Shown here: positions 10,480-21,946 of the stretch, piece by piece
How positions within the stretch are numbered: the first letter of the stretch is position 1
Layout: the number at the start of each line of letters is the position of its first letter
DNA from: Adiantum capillus-veneris
Taxonomy: Eukaryota; Streptophyta; Polypodiopsida; Polypodiales; Pteridaceae
Length of the DNA: 64,000 nt
NCBI GenBank assembly: GCA_014529385.2
Contig: CM043956.1
Span: 60,275,120-60,339,119 of the forward strand
Direction of reading: 5' to 3'
Made by a program: the position numbers and the translations under genes
The notes under the pieces: model-generated
Told to the model about the DNA's origin: nothing
The model's database searches: none
What the model saw: the letters and a program-made list of their open reading frames with translations, nothing else

Positions 10480-11735
10480 ACATCCGTAACTTCGAGGCCC
10501 AGACGCCGGCGCGTTCCTACTCCATCCGCATCTCCCTCTCTTTCGGATCATTCGGCACACTCCGAAGCTTCGGCGTTGACGAGACGATCTTCACACTCGT
10601 CTAGACACCGGCGCTCTAGTGGTGGCGGTGGCGGTTGTTGTGGGGATTCCGCCGCCGATGCCTCCACACCGCCTCGTGTTCGACGAGGCTCTGTACCCTC
10701 CCCTTCTTTGCCCGCCCCCACACCAGCCACAGCATCACCATCTACGCCAGGTTTTGCGCTGCTGACTGTTCCTAGCAGCTACACACCTCTACCTACTCCG
10801 CCAGGAGCCACCCCACTCGACACTCCTCGCTTCGGGGCCCAGACGCCGGTGGAAACACCTGACATCCGTACCCCCATCGACACGCCGCTAGAGACCCCTG
10901 CCGGGACACCCAGGTTCACGAGTCACCGGCCAAAGGGCTTGCCTTACTCCGTCGACTTCAGCGGCGGCATCATCATGGATGATGACGGCAAGAAGGTGAT
11001 CTCGCGCATGCGTGGTCTTTGCTCTCAGCTGTTTAGACACTACATACTAAACAAATGGAGTGAAGTACCAAGTGATTTAAAAGCCAGAGTCATCAGCATA
11101 CTTCATGATGAGTTTCCCGTTCCAACACGGGATCAGCGCTTCAATGAAGACCTGATGAAGATTCGAATGCGCGAATACTGCAAACACAAGCGTTTCGAAG
11201 TGCAAAAAGCAATCAAGCATGGGTGGAACAGGCCAGATTGGCTGGCCAAAGAAGATTGGAAGAATGCGAAGAAAGCAGCGCGCGAGAATCCCGACAAGTG
11301 GAAGCAACAAAAGGATGCAGCCAAAGCGCGAGTAGAGGCAGGGAGCTCGCACCACTTGGGGAGCGGTGGATGGGCATCATTTGAGGCCGATTTTGTAAGT
11401 GTTTTCGCTCTGCTCTTTATGTTCGATAGTTTAGGGTTTATGAGTTTTTTAATTCTAACATAATGAAATCTTTGTATGTTTTGACAGTGGTCGATGACAG
11501 GACGTGATTCCACACCGTATGAGCACGAGTACGCAGGCAAGAAGGGCTTAAACGCCCTGATGGACATTCTCAGTTCTCACGGCGGCATGGTTAGTATTAG
11601 GGTTTACTCTTTTCTATTTTTTGTATTGTTTTATAAATGTCGTTATATCTTTATACTTACTGAAAGCTGTCTTATTGTCTTTTTTTGCAGAATCCGACAG
11701 ATACGCCGCTTGGACGCGATGAGACGTCTGACTAG
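10480..11735 (+). CDS. Second CACTA gene, Transposase_24 / TNPA-like protein
   Basis: Exon 1 (about 10480-11394) has a Ser/Pro/Thr-rich N-terminus with a GGGGGCC run and repeated TPxxTP words, then a helical domain (LFRHYILNKWSEVP, WNRPDWLAKEDWKNAKKAAR) ending in SSHHLGSGGWASFEADF. This is the layout of the plant Ptta/En/Spm Transposase_24 family. Exon 2 is 11488-11589 (WSMTGRDSTPYEHEY) and exon 3 is 11691-11735, ending DETSD-TAG. Both introns have GT..AG borders and keep frame. The true start is uncertain, because the DUF4218 deletion joins transposase remnant to this gene just upstream. In En/Spm, TNPA binds the subterminal repeats; that role is inferred. It is the only transposon gene in the window that I could read without a break. 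Confidence 0.8.
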
Positions 11736-12118
11736 ACGACGTCAGTTTAGCCGTAGCTAGATAGCATTAGTTTAGGGTTTCTCATAGCTTATGTATCATG
11801 AGACGGATTTTATACGTCTTTTTCAACCATGTATATTATTACATTTGTCACCGCAGTTCATTTTTCCAATCAATTCTTTATACCTATGATGTTGTACAAT
11901 GGTCATTATTACATTTGCCAATCAATTCATTTTGCCTATGATGTGTACAATTGTCAATTTTACGCTTGTCAATTTTGCAAACAATGCGTCTTGTGGGTGA
12001 CTATTTTGTGTCTATTATCTACCCTTGCACTTTTTTTAAAAAGTGAATCAAGTACAATATGGTTGATGGGTGGTAGGGCATTCAATGCCCTGTCACCAAA
12101 AAAAAATTCTCTCGGGCG

Positions 12119-12370
12119 TCACTATAACCTTCGCTATTTATGGCTCTGGAGTGTCGCTATAGACTTCTGTGTAAACGTCGATATAACCGTCGCTATGAGC
12201 GTCGCTATGAGCGTCGCTATGAGCGTCTCTATATAGCGATGCATATAGCGACACATATAGCGACGCCTATAGCGTCGCATATAGCGACGCTCTCGTAGCG
12301 ACGCTATTAGCGACGGTTTTAGCGACGCCGGGGGTTATAAAAACCCAGTGTATTTCCGTCGCTAACAGCG
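12119..12370. repeat. Subterminal repeats, right end of CACTA element
   Basis: Dense array of (T)AGCGACG / CGTCGCTAT words in both orientations, more than ten copies in 250 bp. The inner border is near an 8+1+8 palindrome at 12075-12091 (AGGGCATT and complement). Confidence 0.85.
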
Positions 12371-12386
12371 TCACAAGAGCACACAA

Positions 12387-12398
12387 CCTCTTGTAGTG
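12387..12398 (-). repeat. CACTA right terminal inverted repeat
   Basis: CCTCTTGTAGTG, followed by target duplication TAT at 12399-12401. Confidence 0.95.
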
Positions 12399-12401
12399 TA
12401 T

Positions 12402-13378
12402 AGGGGTGTTGTGTGTGTTTCCATCCCGCTCACATTCTTTTGGCACCCCCAATGGAGGATCTTCTTCGAGTACCTTCAGCTTCAGGATTACAGGTTGCAG
12501 ATCACAGATTACAGATTATAGGTGATTCACACAGGTATAAGTAGCTGGGGTAGAGTGATATAATGACAGTGGAAGTTACTTGCAATTACCATGGGTATGC
12601 ATCATTTGGCACCTATTTGAGCACATTGTCTTGTATTGTATGTTACTTGTGGATACTGGCATTGTACGCCTTTGTGGAGCCATACTTGATTTTATTTGGC
12701 AGTCCCAGCCATTTCTCAGACTTGGTCTGGAAGATAGTCAATTCTAATACTTGACTATACGAGATTTGCATAAGCTTTCGTGAGAGGGTCGATAGCATGA
12801 GGTTTTATTGAGCTGGGGGATTCTCAAATGTGAGATCCTTTCAGTGATACATGTGGCTGGAGCACCCTTCTTGTGACCTCGCCATAGGCTATGTACTAGT
12901 GATTCCTACTTGATGCTCAGGTTCTATTGTTGGCAGGTTATGCATACATATACAATCTATATTTTGGGTTCTTACTGTACTATTTCTAGGAAAACTCTGC
13001 CAAAATTTTTTCAAGTTGTGATGGATGGTTTTTGGTCTTTTGAGCCATTTATGCTCTCATGCTGCTGAAATTCTGGCAAAATCAGACGATAAGTCAAGTG
13101 TGTCTTCTTGGGAGCTACATGGTTGGCTTTAATGGATGATCAAAACGGACCTCAATTCAATCCTTTTCATTTAACACAAAGAATCCAGATAAATGTTCAC
13201 GTGTCCAGGAAGATTTTTTTCCAGCAACGCATAGTCTTTATGTTTGGGCCAAGAAGATTAAGAGAGATACTGGAATCCCCTTTGCCTGTAGTAATTCCGA
13301 TGATTAACTATGAAAACTCATTTAATATGTATATGTTTGTCCTTATCTAAAGAGGAGCTCCATTGAAGTTTCTGGGGA
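12402..13378. other. Leader-like region before the gag-protease remnant
   Basis: Continuous with 5014-6161 once the CACTA element is removed. A plus-strand frame at 13108-13350 shows no known domain. It could be LTR or leader of the element that follows, but no paired LTR is visible. Confidence 0.4.
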
Positions 13379-15330
13379 TTGAGTCAGTCAAAAGTTTTGG
13401 GTTCTTACACATGTGTTCGAAGGGGTTCTCAAAGCATCAAAACTTGGGTAGCCATAGCTTTCTCTTATCCGGAATTTCATGGAAGAAGTGATGAAGATGT
13501 GGAAGACTTTTTGGAAAAGATGGAGATTGCCTGCATTAACAATCAGATTCATGATCCGGTGTAGATGTTACGTCTTCTCCAGATTTGTTTGAAGAGTGAT
13601 GCATGAGTTTGGTCCAAAGCATTTGAAGAGGAGCTGCATACGGCTGATCCACCTGTGAGATTAAGTTGGGACAATCTAAGACATGGATTGGAAGTGGAGT
13701 TTGTGAAGACAGAAGATCCTGACAAAGTGTGGCAAGAAGTACAGGGTTTGCTGCAAAGGGAAGGTGAGCTAGTAGATGCGTACATACATAAGTTTTCAAT
13801 GGCATGGGAGCAGATGTGCAAGCCTTAGCACCACAGGTATCCCCACCTGACATGATGAAGAAGGACAGGTTCTTGGCTGGTCTTTGGGAGAATATACGTT
13901 GGGGAGTGGAGCTAAAGAAGCCTATGACATATGAAGATGCACTAGAGGTAGCGAGGAACAAAGAGTGGAAGCTGAGAAGAATGAGTCAGCTAGGAGTAGA
14001 GTCTTCGCCCAGGAGGTCTGAGTTTTAACCTATGGATTATATGCAAGGTCGCATGCCAGGGGTTCATCATGAACTAGTGGTTTCTGTTACTCCTCAGGTT
14101 ATGCCAGCAGTGGTAACCATAGCACTGCAAGATGATGGGCTAAGGCAAGATATGAGGCAAGTGGTAGATTTAATGAAGAATCACAACCTAAACATGCTAG
14201 GTAATGTGGGAGATAATCGAGGTCGGGGGAGGTTTGAAAATCAGCCAACATGTGAAGAAAGACCCAGGAATGGTGTTGGACAAAGCAATGGTAGAGTCTG
14301 GAGGCAGACGCCCACGTGTTATAATTGCGGAGAGTTGGGCCACATCAGCCCGCAATGTGATAAGCCACCAAGGATGGGAGGAGACATGTATCCATTGCCA
14401 AGGCAGGTGCTAACTAGGTCAAATTATTATGGCATTGAAATTAAGGGAGAAGAACGAACCATTGGATTAACCCAAGAGGAAAAGGGAAAGACAAAAGTGA
14501 TAAGTGTGGTCACCTTGGAGAAGGCAGCAAAGCTGGAGGATACATTAGTGATGCCTATCTGGAAGAGGACCACACAGGATGAGGAATGAAGAAGTTCCCC
14601 AGGTCCTAGTAAGAAGAAGGGAAAGAGCCATGAAGGCAAAGATGTCAAGGCCAAGAGGAAAAGAAGGGCTAATCACAAGTTTCATGTTTCAGATTTTCCA
14701 CTAGGGGATGGGCAATCAAGCTATGACTTGAAGGAGTATTTGACAAGAAGGAAAGTAGATGTTACTTTTGGGCAGCTTATAGAGATGGTGCCTAAGCTAA
14801 AGCGACAATGGAAGAGGATGCTTAACACAATGGAGAAAGAACCAGAGAGAGGTTCAATGAAGGTGTTGGCGATGGATGAGCTACCAGACATTTGCCCAAT
14901 AGTAGATGTGTGGCACAAAAGAAAAAATCTGGGACAAGGTTATGTTGATGGCGTAGCCCAAATATGTGTCATAACACACTCATGCGTTGAGAAGATGGGT
15001 CTTATAGTGACCCGGGTGTCAGGCTTTGAGATCATATTGGCAAACCATCAGAAAGTAAAATGTTTGGGTGTTGTAAAGAGCTTAGAAGTAGAGGCGTATG
15101 ATGCAAAGGTGGTGGTTGATTTTTGTGTGATGCCATCGCAGTTGGGAGCATATCCTATTATACTGGGTAGACCATGGTTACGTGCAGTGGGAGTTGTTCA
15201 AGATTGGAGACGTGGTACGATTAGCCTCTATGGAAAGACAGGTGCCAAGAAGCTATATAATATGGACACAAGGAAAGTATTAGAAGAGCTTTATGAAGAT
15301 GAGGATATTAGAGGAACAGACGCCGGTTAG
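13379..15330 (+). pseudogene. Gypsy-type gag-protease polyprotein, degraded
   Basis: The gag domain begins near 13440 (FHGRSDEDVEDFLEKMEIAC) and continues through DPDKVWQEVQ and PPDMMKKDRFLAGL to NKEWKLRRMSQLGV. A CCHC zinc knuckle follows at about 14318-14360 (CYNCGELGHISPQC). A retropepsin-like region (about 14940-15230) has YVDGVAQICVITHSCVEKMG and PIILGRPWLRAVG. The active-site motif normally reads D-[TSG]-G-[AS]; here DGVA replaces it. Damage: TAG at 13562, TGA near 13604, a frameshift near 13825 (MCK to ALAPQV), TAA at 14026, TGA at 14587 and the final TAG at 15328. No reverse transcriptase or integrase follows. The 3' end overlaps the frame that leads into the FCP1-like domain. Confidence 0.85.
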
Positions 15331-16420
15331 CTTTGCAGTGGGCGCAACTGAAACAACTGAAAATGCTGATGTAAAATGCTCTTCAGAGCCGAGGAATGCA
15401 ACAGAGGGTCTATGCCAAGTAGAGGAGGATAAGGGAGTGCCTATTATTGTGGCACGGGATGAGGCACATGATCAATATGAGAGAGTCCAAGCTCCAGTAA
15501 TTGCTGATGTGAAGAGATCTTCAGAGCCTAGAGAAGATACAAACCATGTAGAGGAGGAGGCCAACGTTGCAAATGAAAGCCAGGAACAGACAACAAAACA
15601 AGTTAACCATTCAGCCTTGGAAACACAAGAGTCTCGTACTACACAACAACAAGAGGTGGATACCCATGGCAATACAGAAGGGAACATCAACAATCAACAA
15701 CAGAATGTCAACATTAGAAATGACCAGTATGGACTCTTGCTTCAAGTAGATATGGTTGTTCCAGTAATATCCATTATACTTAAATAATATACTCTTTTTG
15801 TTTCTAACTACTTATATGTATGCACACAATGATTGCAGAGACTAATTATTTTGGATCTCAATGGATTGTTGCTGCTATGACAGCCATGCAGTGTACATTC
15901 AGAGATCTCCGATTTATGTAGTTTCCGCTTGGCAAATGTCAGAGTTGTATTTCGACCAGACACAAAGGAATTTTTGAATTTTTTGATTCCACGGTTTAGG
16001 GTTGCTATCTGGTCTTCAATGCAGCCCCAAAACTTGAATCCCCTTGTATCAATAGTTTGCAGTTTGGCTGGAATTCAGAGATCGGATTTTCATTTTGTGT
16101 ATAGTCAAAGGAATTGTAATACCATTGCGGGACATTTTCACCCAACTAAATCTAATGTACCACTTTTCTACAAGCCCTTTGAACACATCAATGTGCCTTA
16201 TGATGCTCTCAATACTTTGTTGATTGATGACACACTATATAAGGGTTTACTTAATCCACCTGACACTACTATTTCCCCACCTTCATTTGAAGGGCATCTT
16301 CACGATTTTTACCTAGAGGACATTTTGGTCCCATACCTGCAAGGAATGTACTTAAGCCCATTGAGAACATCGGAATTTGTACTTACAAATGTACTTAGTA
16401 ATTCATTGTTTATACATTAA
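15293..16420 (+). pseudogene. FCP1/NIF-like HAD phosphatase domain joined downstream of gag-protease
   Basis: A Glu/Gln/Asn-rich linker (15293-15745, with two copies of an ADVKxSSEPR phrase) ends at a GT donor. The next exon starts at 15839 after TGCAG. The join keeps frame and gives LLLQ-RLIILDLNGLL, the HAD motif I of plant FCP1-homology proteins (LDxNGLL). After one in-frame TGA at 15878, the same frame continues to 16420 with FRPDTKEFLNFL, FRVAIWSSM and LLIDDTLYKGLLNPPDT, the later motifs of that family. The C-terminus ends at a natural TAA. Such proteins remove phosphate from Ser/Thr or related substrates; activity here is doubtful because of the stop. The intron argues against a simple mRNA-derived copy. 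It may be a retroelement-captured gene or a host pseudogene next to a retroelement remnant. Confidence 0.75.
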
Positions 16421-16457
16421 ATTGATACTGTCTACCTGTCTATGTGTTTTGAATACT

Positions 16458-16458
<1 letters not shown>

Positions 16459-16488
<30 letters not shown>
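16459..16488. repeat. (AG)n microsatellite
   Basis: Fifteen AG units. Confidence 0.95.
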
Positions 16489-16490
<2 letters not shown>

Positions 16491-16559
16491 GTGAGCAAAC
16501 AGTTGATATTAAGATTAAACTAGTCAAAAGAGTTACATTTTGTTGAATCCATTCAGGCT

Positions 16560-17400
16560 AAATTACATGGGCATAATTTGAATACGACCAGAAAGATCTC
16601 CACACAGAAAATGCTTCTTCCAGAAATAAAAGTTTACGGAGTCAATGTCGGTAGTCTCCTCCACTATGTCATTCCAAAGTTGCAAAAGATTGCATTGCTA
16701 CCTTATTGTGATTACTGTCATAAGATTTAGGTCTTTGTCCACCACTTCCACGTTTATGACAGCATTGTTTGCTAAACTTGTTGCCTCTTGATCCATAGGC
16801 ACATAGCAACCTTCAACAATGTGAGAACGCTTGTACCAAAAGGAGATTATTAATGTCTGTGTCGCAAGCATATACTTGACAATGAAAGTGTTAAGAGAAA
16901 TCTTGCAACATATGCCATCTGTTTCTTTCACATACCACCCTCGATCAAGAATCTTATCACTCAAGTGGGAATCAAATGATTTGCAGAGAAGCATAGTTTT
17001 AGCAACATGTAAATTGCAGGTATAAAATAACTCAACAAAGAGACCAACATGATAGAAATTTTCAAGTTTCACCAATTTAGTGGGTACAAAGTTTTGGAGA
17101 GACCTCTGAACATCCCTATAGAGCTTGCTCCTCAATGCCTCACTCATTGTTGTGTCGGGAACGAGCCAATCCACGGAATTCCAGTTGGTTGGTAGTGAAC
17201 CCTTCACCAACACACCTCTCTGATTCCTTTGATTGAGTTGATAGAAATGGTCATAGAAGAAAATACCCTCGTCTGCAAGGCTTTTGCTAGTTCTGCCCAC
17301 ATACTACAAGACCCCAATATGAGCATGGGTCACAAAGATGAGACCTATAATGCACTCCAATGGCTCCCATTCCTCATATGAGGAAGGATAAACATCTGTG
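16560..17400 (-). pseudogene. Unrecognised coding remnant
   Basis: The minus strand carries a 200-residue open frame (16698-17300) with ordinary composition: Trp, Cys and Tyr present, not repeat-derived. It continues upstream in frame through a TAG (DVYPSSYEEWEPLECIIGLI) and downstream past another TAG at 16698 (LWNDIVEETTDIDSVNFYFW, GDLSGRIQIMPM). The steady protein-like composition on both sides of the stops suggests one old gene with two nonsense mutations. I do not recognise a domain. A possible upstream exon lies at 17587-17769 (ILGSYATKKEKKLKG). It could be a host gene relic or part of a transposon's cargo. Confidence 0.5.
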
Positions 17401-18660
17401 AATGTAAAAGAATAGAAATAAATACAAACATATGTATAACCTAATTAAATATCTATAATAAGAGAAGAAGAAAAAAGATTCACATTTGAAATGTATGATA
17501 ACATTTATAGAGGAGTGCTAAATAATTAACTCACATTTGCACCGTGGATTATGCACCATGGAGACATCGCGCCATTAGCAATCACATCAGACTAAGTCAA
17601 AACATGTTGAACAAAGACCTTTTTCACAGTCTTCTTGCCAACCTCGACATTGAAATCCAGAACTCTTGCTTTCCATGCAGAACGAAACATATTTGTTGCC
17701 TTTGAGCTTTTTCTCCTTCTTGGTTGCATAAGAACCCAAGATCCTTTGCTTATCCTCTGCTCTTGCCACCTATTATCTGTAGTGAGAGAGTTTCAGATTG
17801 AGATAGTGCTTATGCTACTACATGGTCTTCTTGGCACACTAATGGTGAGGCTAGTTGGGGACAGTGTAGAGCAACCTCTAGAAGTTCTTGGGCGGGAAGA
17901 AGACGAAGCCATAGCTATAATAGAGGGAGAATGAGTTTTGAAAGCCTTTCATAAAGGTAGTTGATATCTTTTAATGAAGGGAGAGAGTTAGCTATCAATC
18001 AGTAGTCAAGTCTCAACAACTTGACGGCTACTGGCAATGGGCCCTACTTTGTGAGAAGAGGAAGTTACCTTACAAAAATGGGATAAATCTCAATATTTTA
18101 TAATGCTTTCTTTTATTTTTGTGATATTTTTAATGCATTTCTACGTTATGTAAGGTTGCTACTCATTGGTTGCACCTTCTTTTCTCTCTCTTCAATAAGG
18201 CCCTCCAAATGACCTCCAAAATTTCTAATGACAGTCTCTACCGTGGTAAAACCAAAGGTCCGTTGTGGTAATCCATGCAGGAGTGGACCAATGACCGCAA
18301 CGCCATGATTAAAAAGGGACTATACCCAAGAGGAAGCGTCTAACCTTCGGGTGCTATGCTCCCATACTTAGTGCATACATACATGCATAAAAAAATAAAT
18401 ATGTACACACAAATATATATACAATTACATACTGTAGCCATCGTTTTGAGTAAAAGATAAATAGTTATGGTTGTAAATGTAGCATCCCATGGCGCTGTGC
18501 AGGTAGGGACAATAGTTCACTTTGTCTAGTCTTGTGAATCGTGATGCAACAGGGCAACTCGCCATTTTGTCAAAAATTACGTATGACCGTTGGGACTGCC
18601 ACCTGTCTTTGCATGTCTACACACTAAGAGCACCTTCCCACTCATACTATCTATTTCTCT
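17401..18660. other. Intergenic, no supportable gene
   Basis: Apart from the possible minus-strand exon at 17587-17769 there is only AT-rich sequence. The plus-strand frame at 17635-17934 has no recognisable motif. Confidence 0.5.
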
Positions 18661-18717
18661 CCATATCTACCTATCTCTCTCCCTCTCTTTCCGTCTCTAT
18701 TTCTCCCTATCTCTATT

Positions 18718-18777
<60 letters not shown>

Positions 18778-18789
18778 CCCCTCTTTCCT

Positions 18790-18863
<74 letters not shown>

Positions 18864-19053
18864 CCCCCCCCCTCTCTCTCTCCCTCTATTCCTCTCTTTC
18901 TATTTCTCTCCCTCTCTATCTATCTCTCTCCTTCCTTCTCCCTCTCTCTCTTTCTCTATTTCTCTCCCTATTCCTCTCTTTCTATTTCTCTCCCTCTCTC
19001 CCTCTCTCTCTCTCTCTCTATCTATATCTCTCTCTCTTTTTCTCTCCCCCTCT

Positions 19054-19110
<57 letters not shown>

Positions 19111-19151
19111 TCCTCTCTTTCTCTACCTATCTCTCTCTTTCCTTCTCCCTC

Positions 19152-19218
<67 letters not shown>

Positions 19219-19265
19219 TCCCCTCTTTCTATTTCTCTCCCTCTCTATCTATCTCTCTCTTTCTC

Positions 19266-19324
<59 letters not shown>
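18661..19324. repeat. CT-rich low-complexity tract, about 660 bp
   Basis: Long CT runs interrupted by TATTTCTCTCC-type words and short C tracts. The two overlapping Ser/Leu-repeat frames of more than 250 residues are artefacts of this tract. It lies about 270 bp upstream of a CACTA transposase 5' exon. Confidence 0.95.
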
Positions 19325-19326
<2 letters not shown>

Positions 19327-19589
19327 CCTTAGCTATCGGTCATTATTCCATTTTTTAGTCTTTTGAGGTTTTTGATGAAGCTTTTTCATTTTATATGGAT
19401 ATAACTTTATTTTGTAGTACTTTTAAATGTTTTTTTAATTGCATTTTTTAAGTTCTCTTTTAGTTAAAAGTAAATTTATCAATCCTGTCATTTATTCTCT
19501 TTGAACTTAACTTCATGTAATTTTTTTAATGGAATTTAGGGTCTTTCTAATTATTTACTTTTTAAAACACATGACTAAATAAACAACAT

Positions 19590-20383
19590 TTCGCGTGTGC
19601 AGGACATCGATTAGGATGATCGTGGTCCCCTTGGAGGACCTGAGCACGATCATTGGCTCAAGGAAAAACTCCCTTGTTCTTGCGCCAAGTGCAAAAGGGC
19701 AATCCCTCACTTGAGGTGCATTGCCTTGGAGCACGTGGAGAACGAAGGGCTTTGGCATCCTCAAAAAAGCGCTCGGAGAGATGAGAGCGCGACTCACCCG
19801 TCGCTTGAGCAGGTGTCCCATTGGTATGTGTTCAGTGATGGTGCACCAACGCGCAAGGCCAAACGGCAGAGGCAAGAGCGACTGGGCGATTTGGGTGCAC
19901 CGCATGGTGATCCTCCCATTGGCTCTACTTCAGCAGCTCCTATGACATCTCTGTCGCACTTTGAGGCAGAGGATGAGCACATGTTCGACATGTGTGATGA
20001 GTTGCTAGATCATGAGCACGACGTGTGCAAGGAGGATTGTCAGCTCTGCACTAAACGGGCTGCCGAAACGGATGATAGATTGATGGAGAGTGCCCAAACA
20101 CCTCTTTACGACGGTGCATGGTACTCGGTGCTCCGAGCATCGTTGGAAGTCCTCAACTTGCAAGAAAAATTTAGTTGGAGTAATGCAAGTGTCGATGCAC
20201 TACTTCTGTAAGTATGGAATGTGGCTTTTATATACTCTCCACTCACTTTATGGTGCCGTCTTCTAACAATTATACTAATATGTTTGTTTGTTGTAGTTTG
20301 ATGGGCAAAATGTTGCCAGAAGATCACCACATGCCTCCAGATCATCGACGAGCTAGATCGTATGTCACTGCACTTGGAATGGT
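19590..20383 (+). pseudogene. CACTA Tnp2 transposase, 5' fragment
   Basis: Starts after a TGTGCAG acceptor and reads CSCAKCKRAIPHLR, then IALEHVENEGLWHP. A long acidic linker leads to SAQTPLYDGAWYSVLRASLE and EKFSWSNASVDALLL, homologous to the N-terminal exon of the transposase at 8334. An intron (20212-20296, GTAAGT..TTGTAG) follows; the next exon reads KMLPEDHHMPPDHRRARSYV and then ALGM, where homology stops at about 20383. The gypsy LTR begins 28 bp further on, so the rest of the transposase is missing or displaced. An upstream break near 19612 (ATTAGG) makes it a pseudogene. It belongs to a different CACTA subfamily from the copies at 2671 and 8334. Confidence 0.85.
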
Positions 20384-20411
20384 GTCACATTTAATGGTCT
20401 AAAAACTTATG

Positions 20412-21946
20412 TGTAGCGGAAATTAGCATGAACATAGTGGGCATTTCGTTAGAATAGATTCCTAATGAGAATTACAAGAGTGCTTGGGTGGAGAGAGCAA
20501 CAAAAATCATAACACCTAGTTAGATAGCATCAACAATACTTTCAAAAGCGGGAGAAATTAAGCTATTGACAACAATTGAGGACCGGATTTGCATGGAGCC
20601 GGTCCCCCCTCCAAAAGGCTTTGTATTATGGTTTCTCCCATCAAGAGAGACATTGTACAATACAATTCTTTGTGTTCCTTCAAGACTAGCTAGTGCAATG
20701 AAGATGAAAGCTTCATGCACTAAGCAAAACACTTAGCAAACACAACTTTAATTATCCCCGTTCTCAGACCCAAGACTTCACACACCTTCGAAGATGGTGA
20801 GAGCTAGCAGGGTATGAGAGTAGATTGAGAGGAAGAAGGAATATCTTACGAGAAAGATGTACATCTCCTCACATAATCACTCATATTAGCATAGCTTAGC
20901 TTAGTAATTAGCTTGGTAGAGGAGATGAGCATGCATTGAAGCTTGGCACTTGGTTGGATTTGCATCCACATGCCAAGAGTGTGTTGATGTAGGCTTCTAT
21001 CTCACAAGCTTGGAGTAGGTGATGAGCTCTCCATTAAAGCTTGGGAAGAGATAGTCTTCTCTTTCTTCACACATGAGATTGTGTGAGTGTGTGTGTGATA
21101 ATTCCTTGCAAAAATCAGCCCCCTCTCTCTCTCTTGGGTGAGCCCTCTTGCTATTTACTCTTGCTTTTCCCCCATTGGACCTCCCCAAGTCAAGCCAATG
21201 TCTATTAAGCAGCATAAGTAATAGCCTTATGACATGTGTCCCCCTTTCCCCTTTTGTGAGAGCTTTAGGTAATTTAATAATTAAACTAAACTCTCATTGG
21301 ACCCCTTTGCCTCCTGGCCAATAGGAATCAGGCAAGCCATTGGGCTCTTGAATGCTCATTGGACCCCTTGGGAGACTGTCCAATAGTCTTCTAGGAGACT
21401 TAATTTTCATTGGCTCTTTTATTAAGTCTTTTTAAATTAATTAAACTAGATTTACTCTAGCCTAAATCTCATTGGTCCACCTCCAAGGCCATCCAATAGG
21501 AATTGGGCACACCTTGTGGGGATCTGGGCTAGGGAGCTGACATGTGTCCCTAATTCCCTTTGTGTAAAGGGAGCCTGTGTGTGTGTGTGACTTTCTCTCT
21601 CATCCCCTACTCCCAAGGCTCGCCCCCTCCTATGTAGGGATATGCAAAGACATTTTTGGTCACACACAAAGCATCCAATTTCCCTAGGGTTGACCTTTGG
21701 ACACAACCTTTGAATTTTGGAACCTTAGCATTTTGGAAGTCTTAATGGGCTGAACCTTAGGGTCTTTTTAGCCCATTGTTGCACATGGCTCTTTTGAAGA
21801 TGGCCCCCCCTTTGGATCCCTACTGTGGCCGGTCTGCTAGCTTAACCAATATTCTATCTTTTTCTCATCTGGCACTTCCCCACATTAAATGATCAGTTTA
21901 ATATGAGAAAATCATTTAGAAGAATTAGATATTGATTATTATGACA
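20412..21946 (-). repeat. 3' LTR of the minus-strand gypsy fragment, 1535 bp
   Basis: In minus orientation it begins TGTCATAATAATC next to the polypurine tract and ends near GCTA-ACA-type sequence (plus strand TGTAGCGGAAATTAGC). The inner half aligns with the LTRs at 41569 and 60478, including a GGACCCGGCTCC-type segment. Confidence 0.85.

Larger units (their letters stand above)
6162..12398 (+). mobile_element. Complete CACTA (En/Spm) DNA transposon, 6237 bp
   Basis: The left end reads CACTACAAGAGG and the right end is its exact reverse complement, CCTCTTGTAGTG. The 3 bp outside are TAT on both sides (6159-6161 and 12399-12401), the target duplication length of CACTA elements. Both ends carry subterminal repeats built on TAGCGACG. 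Inside, from left to right, are a perfect palindrome, CT/CA/GA microsatellites, a captured HIPP gene fragment, a GA tract, a defective Tnp2 transposase gene and a second gene of the Transposase_24 (TNPA) type with two introns. With intact ends but a dead Tnp2, it could move only with transposase supplied from elsewhere. Confidence 0.96.

Noticed and set aside
13379-15330. Integrated pararetrovirus (caulimovirid) origin for the gag-protease remnant
   Set aside because: The gag and CCHC layout and the DPDKVW / PPDMMKKDRF motifs fit plant Ty3/gypsy gag; no movement protein or RT is present.
17300-17330. ACTACAAGACCCC near 17307 as a CACTA terminus for the fragment at 19590
   Set aside because: It lacks the leading CACTA, has no subterminal repeats beside it and no partner end.
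18522-19366. Two frames of over 250 residues, mostly Ser-Leu
   Set aside because: Pure products of the CT-rich tract; both frames are open simultaneously, as expected from a dinucleotide repeat.
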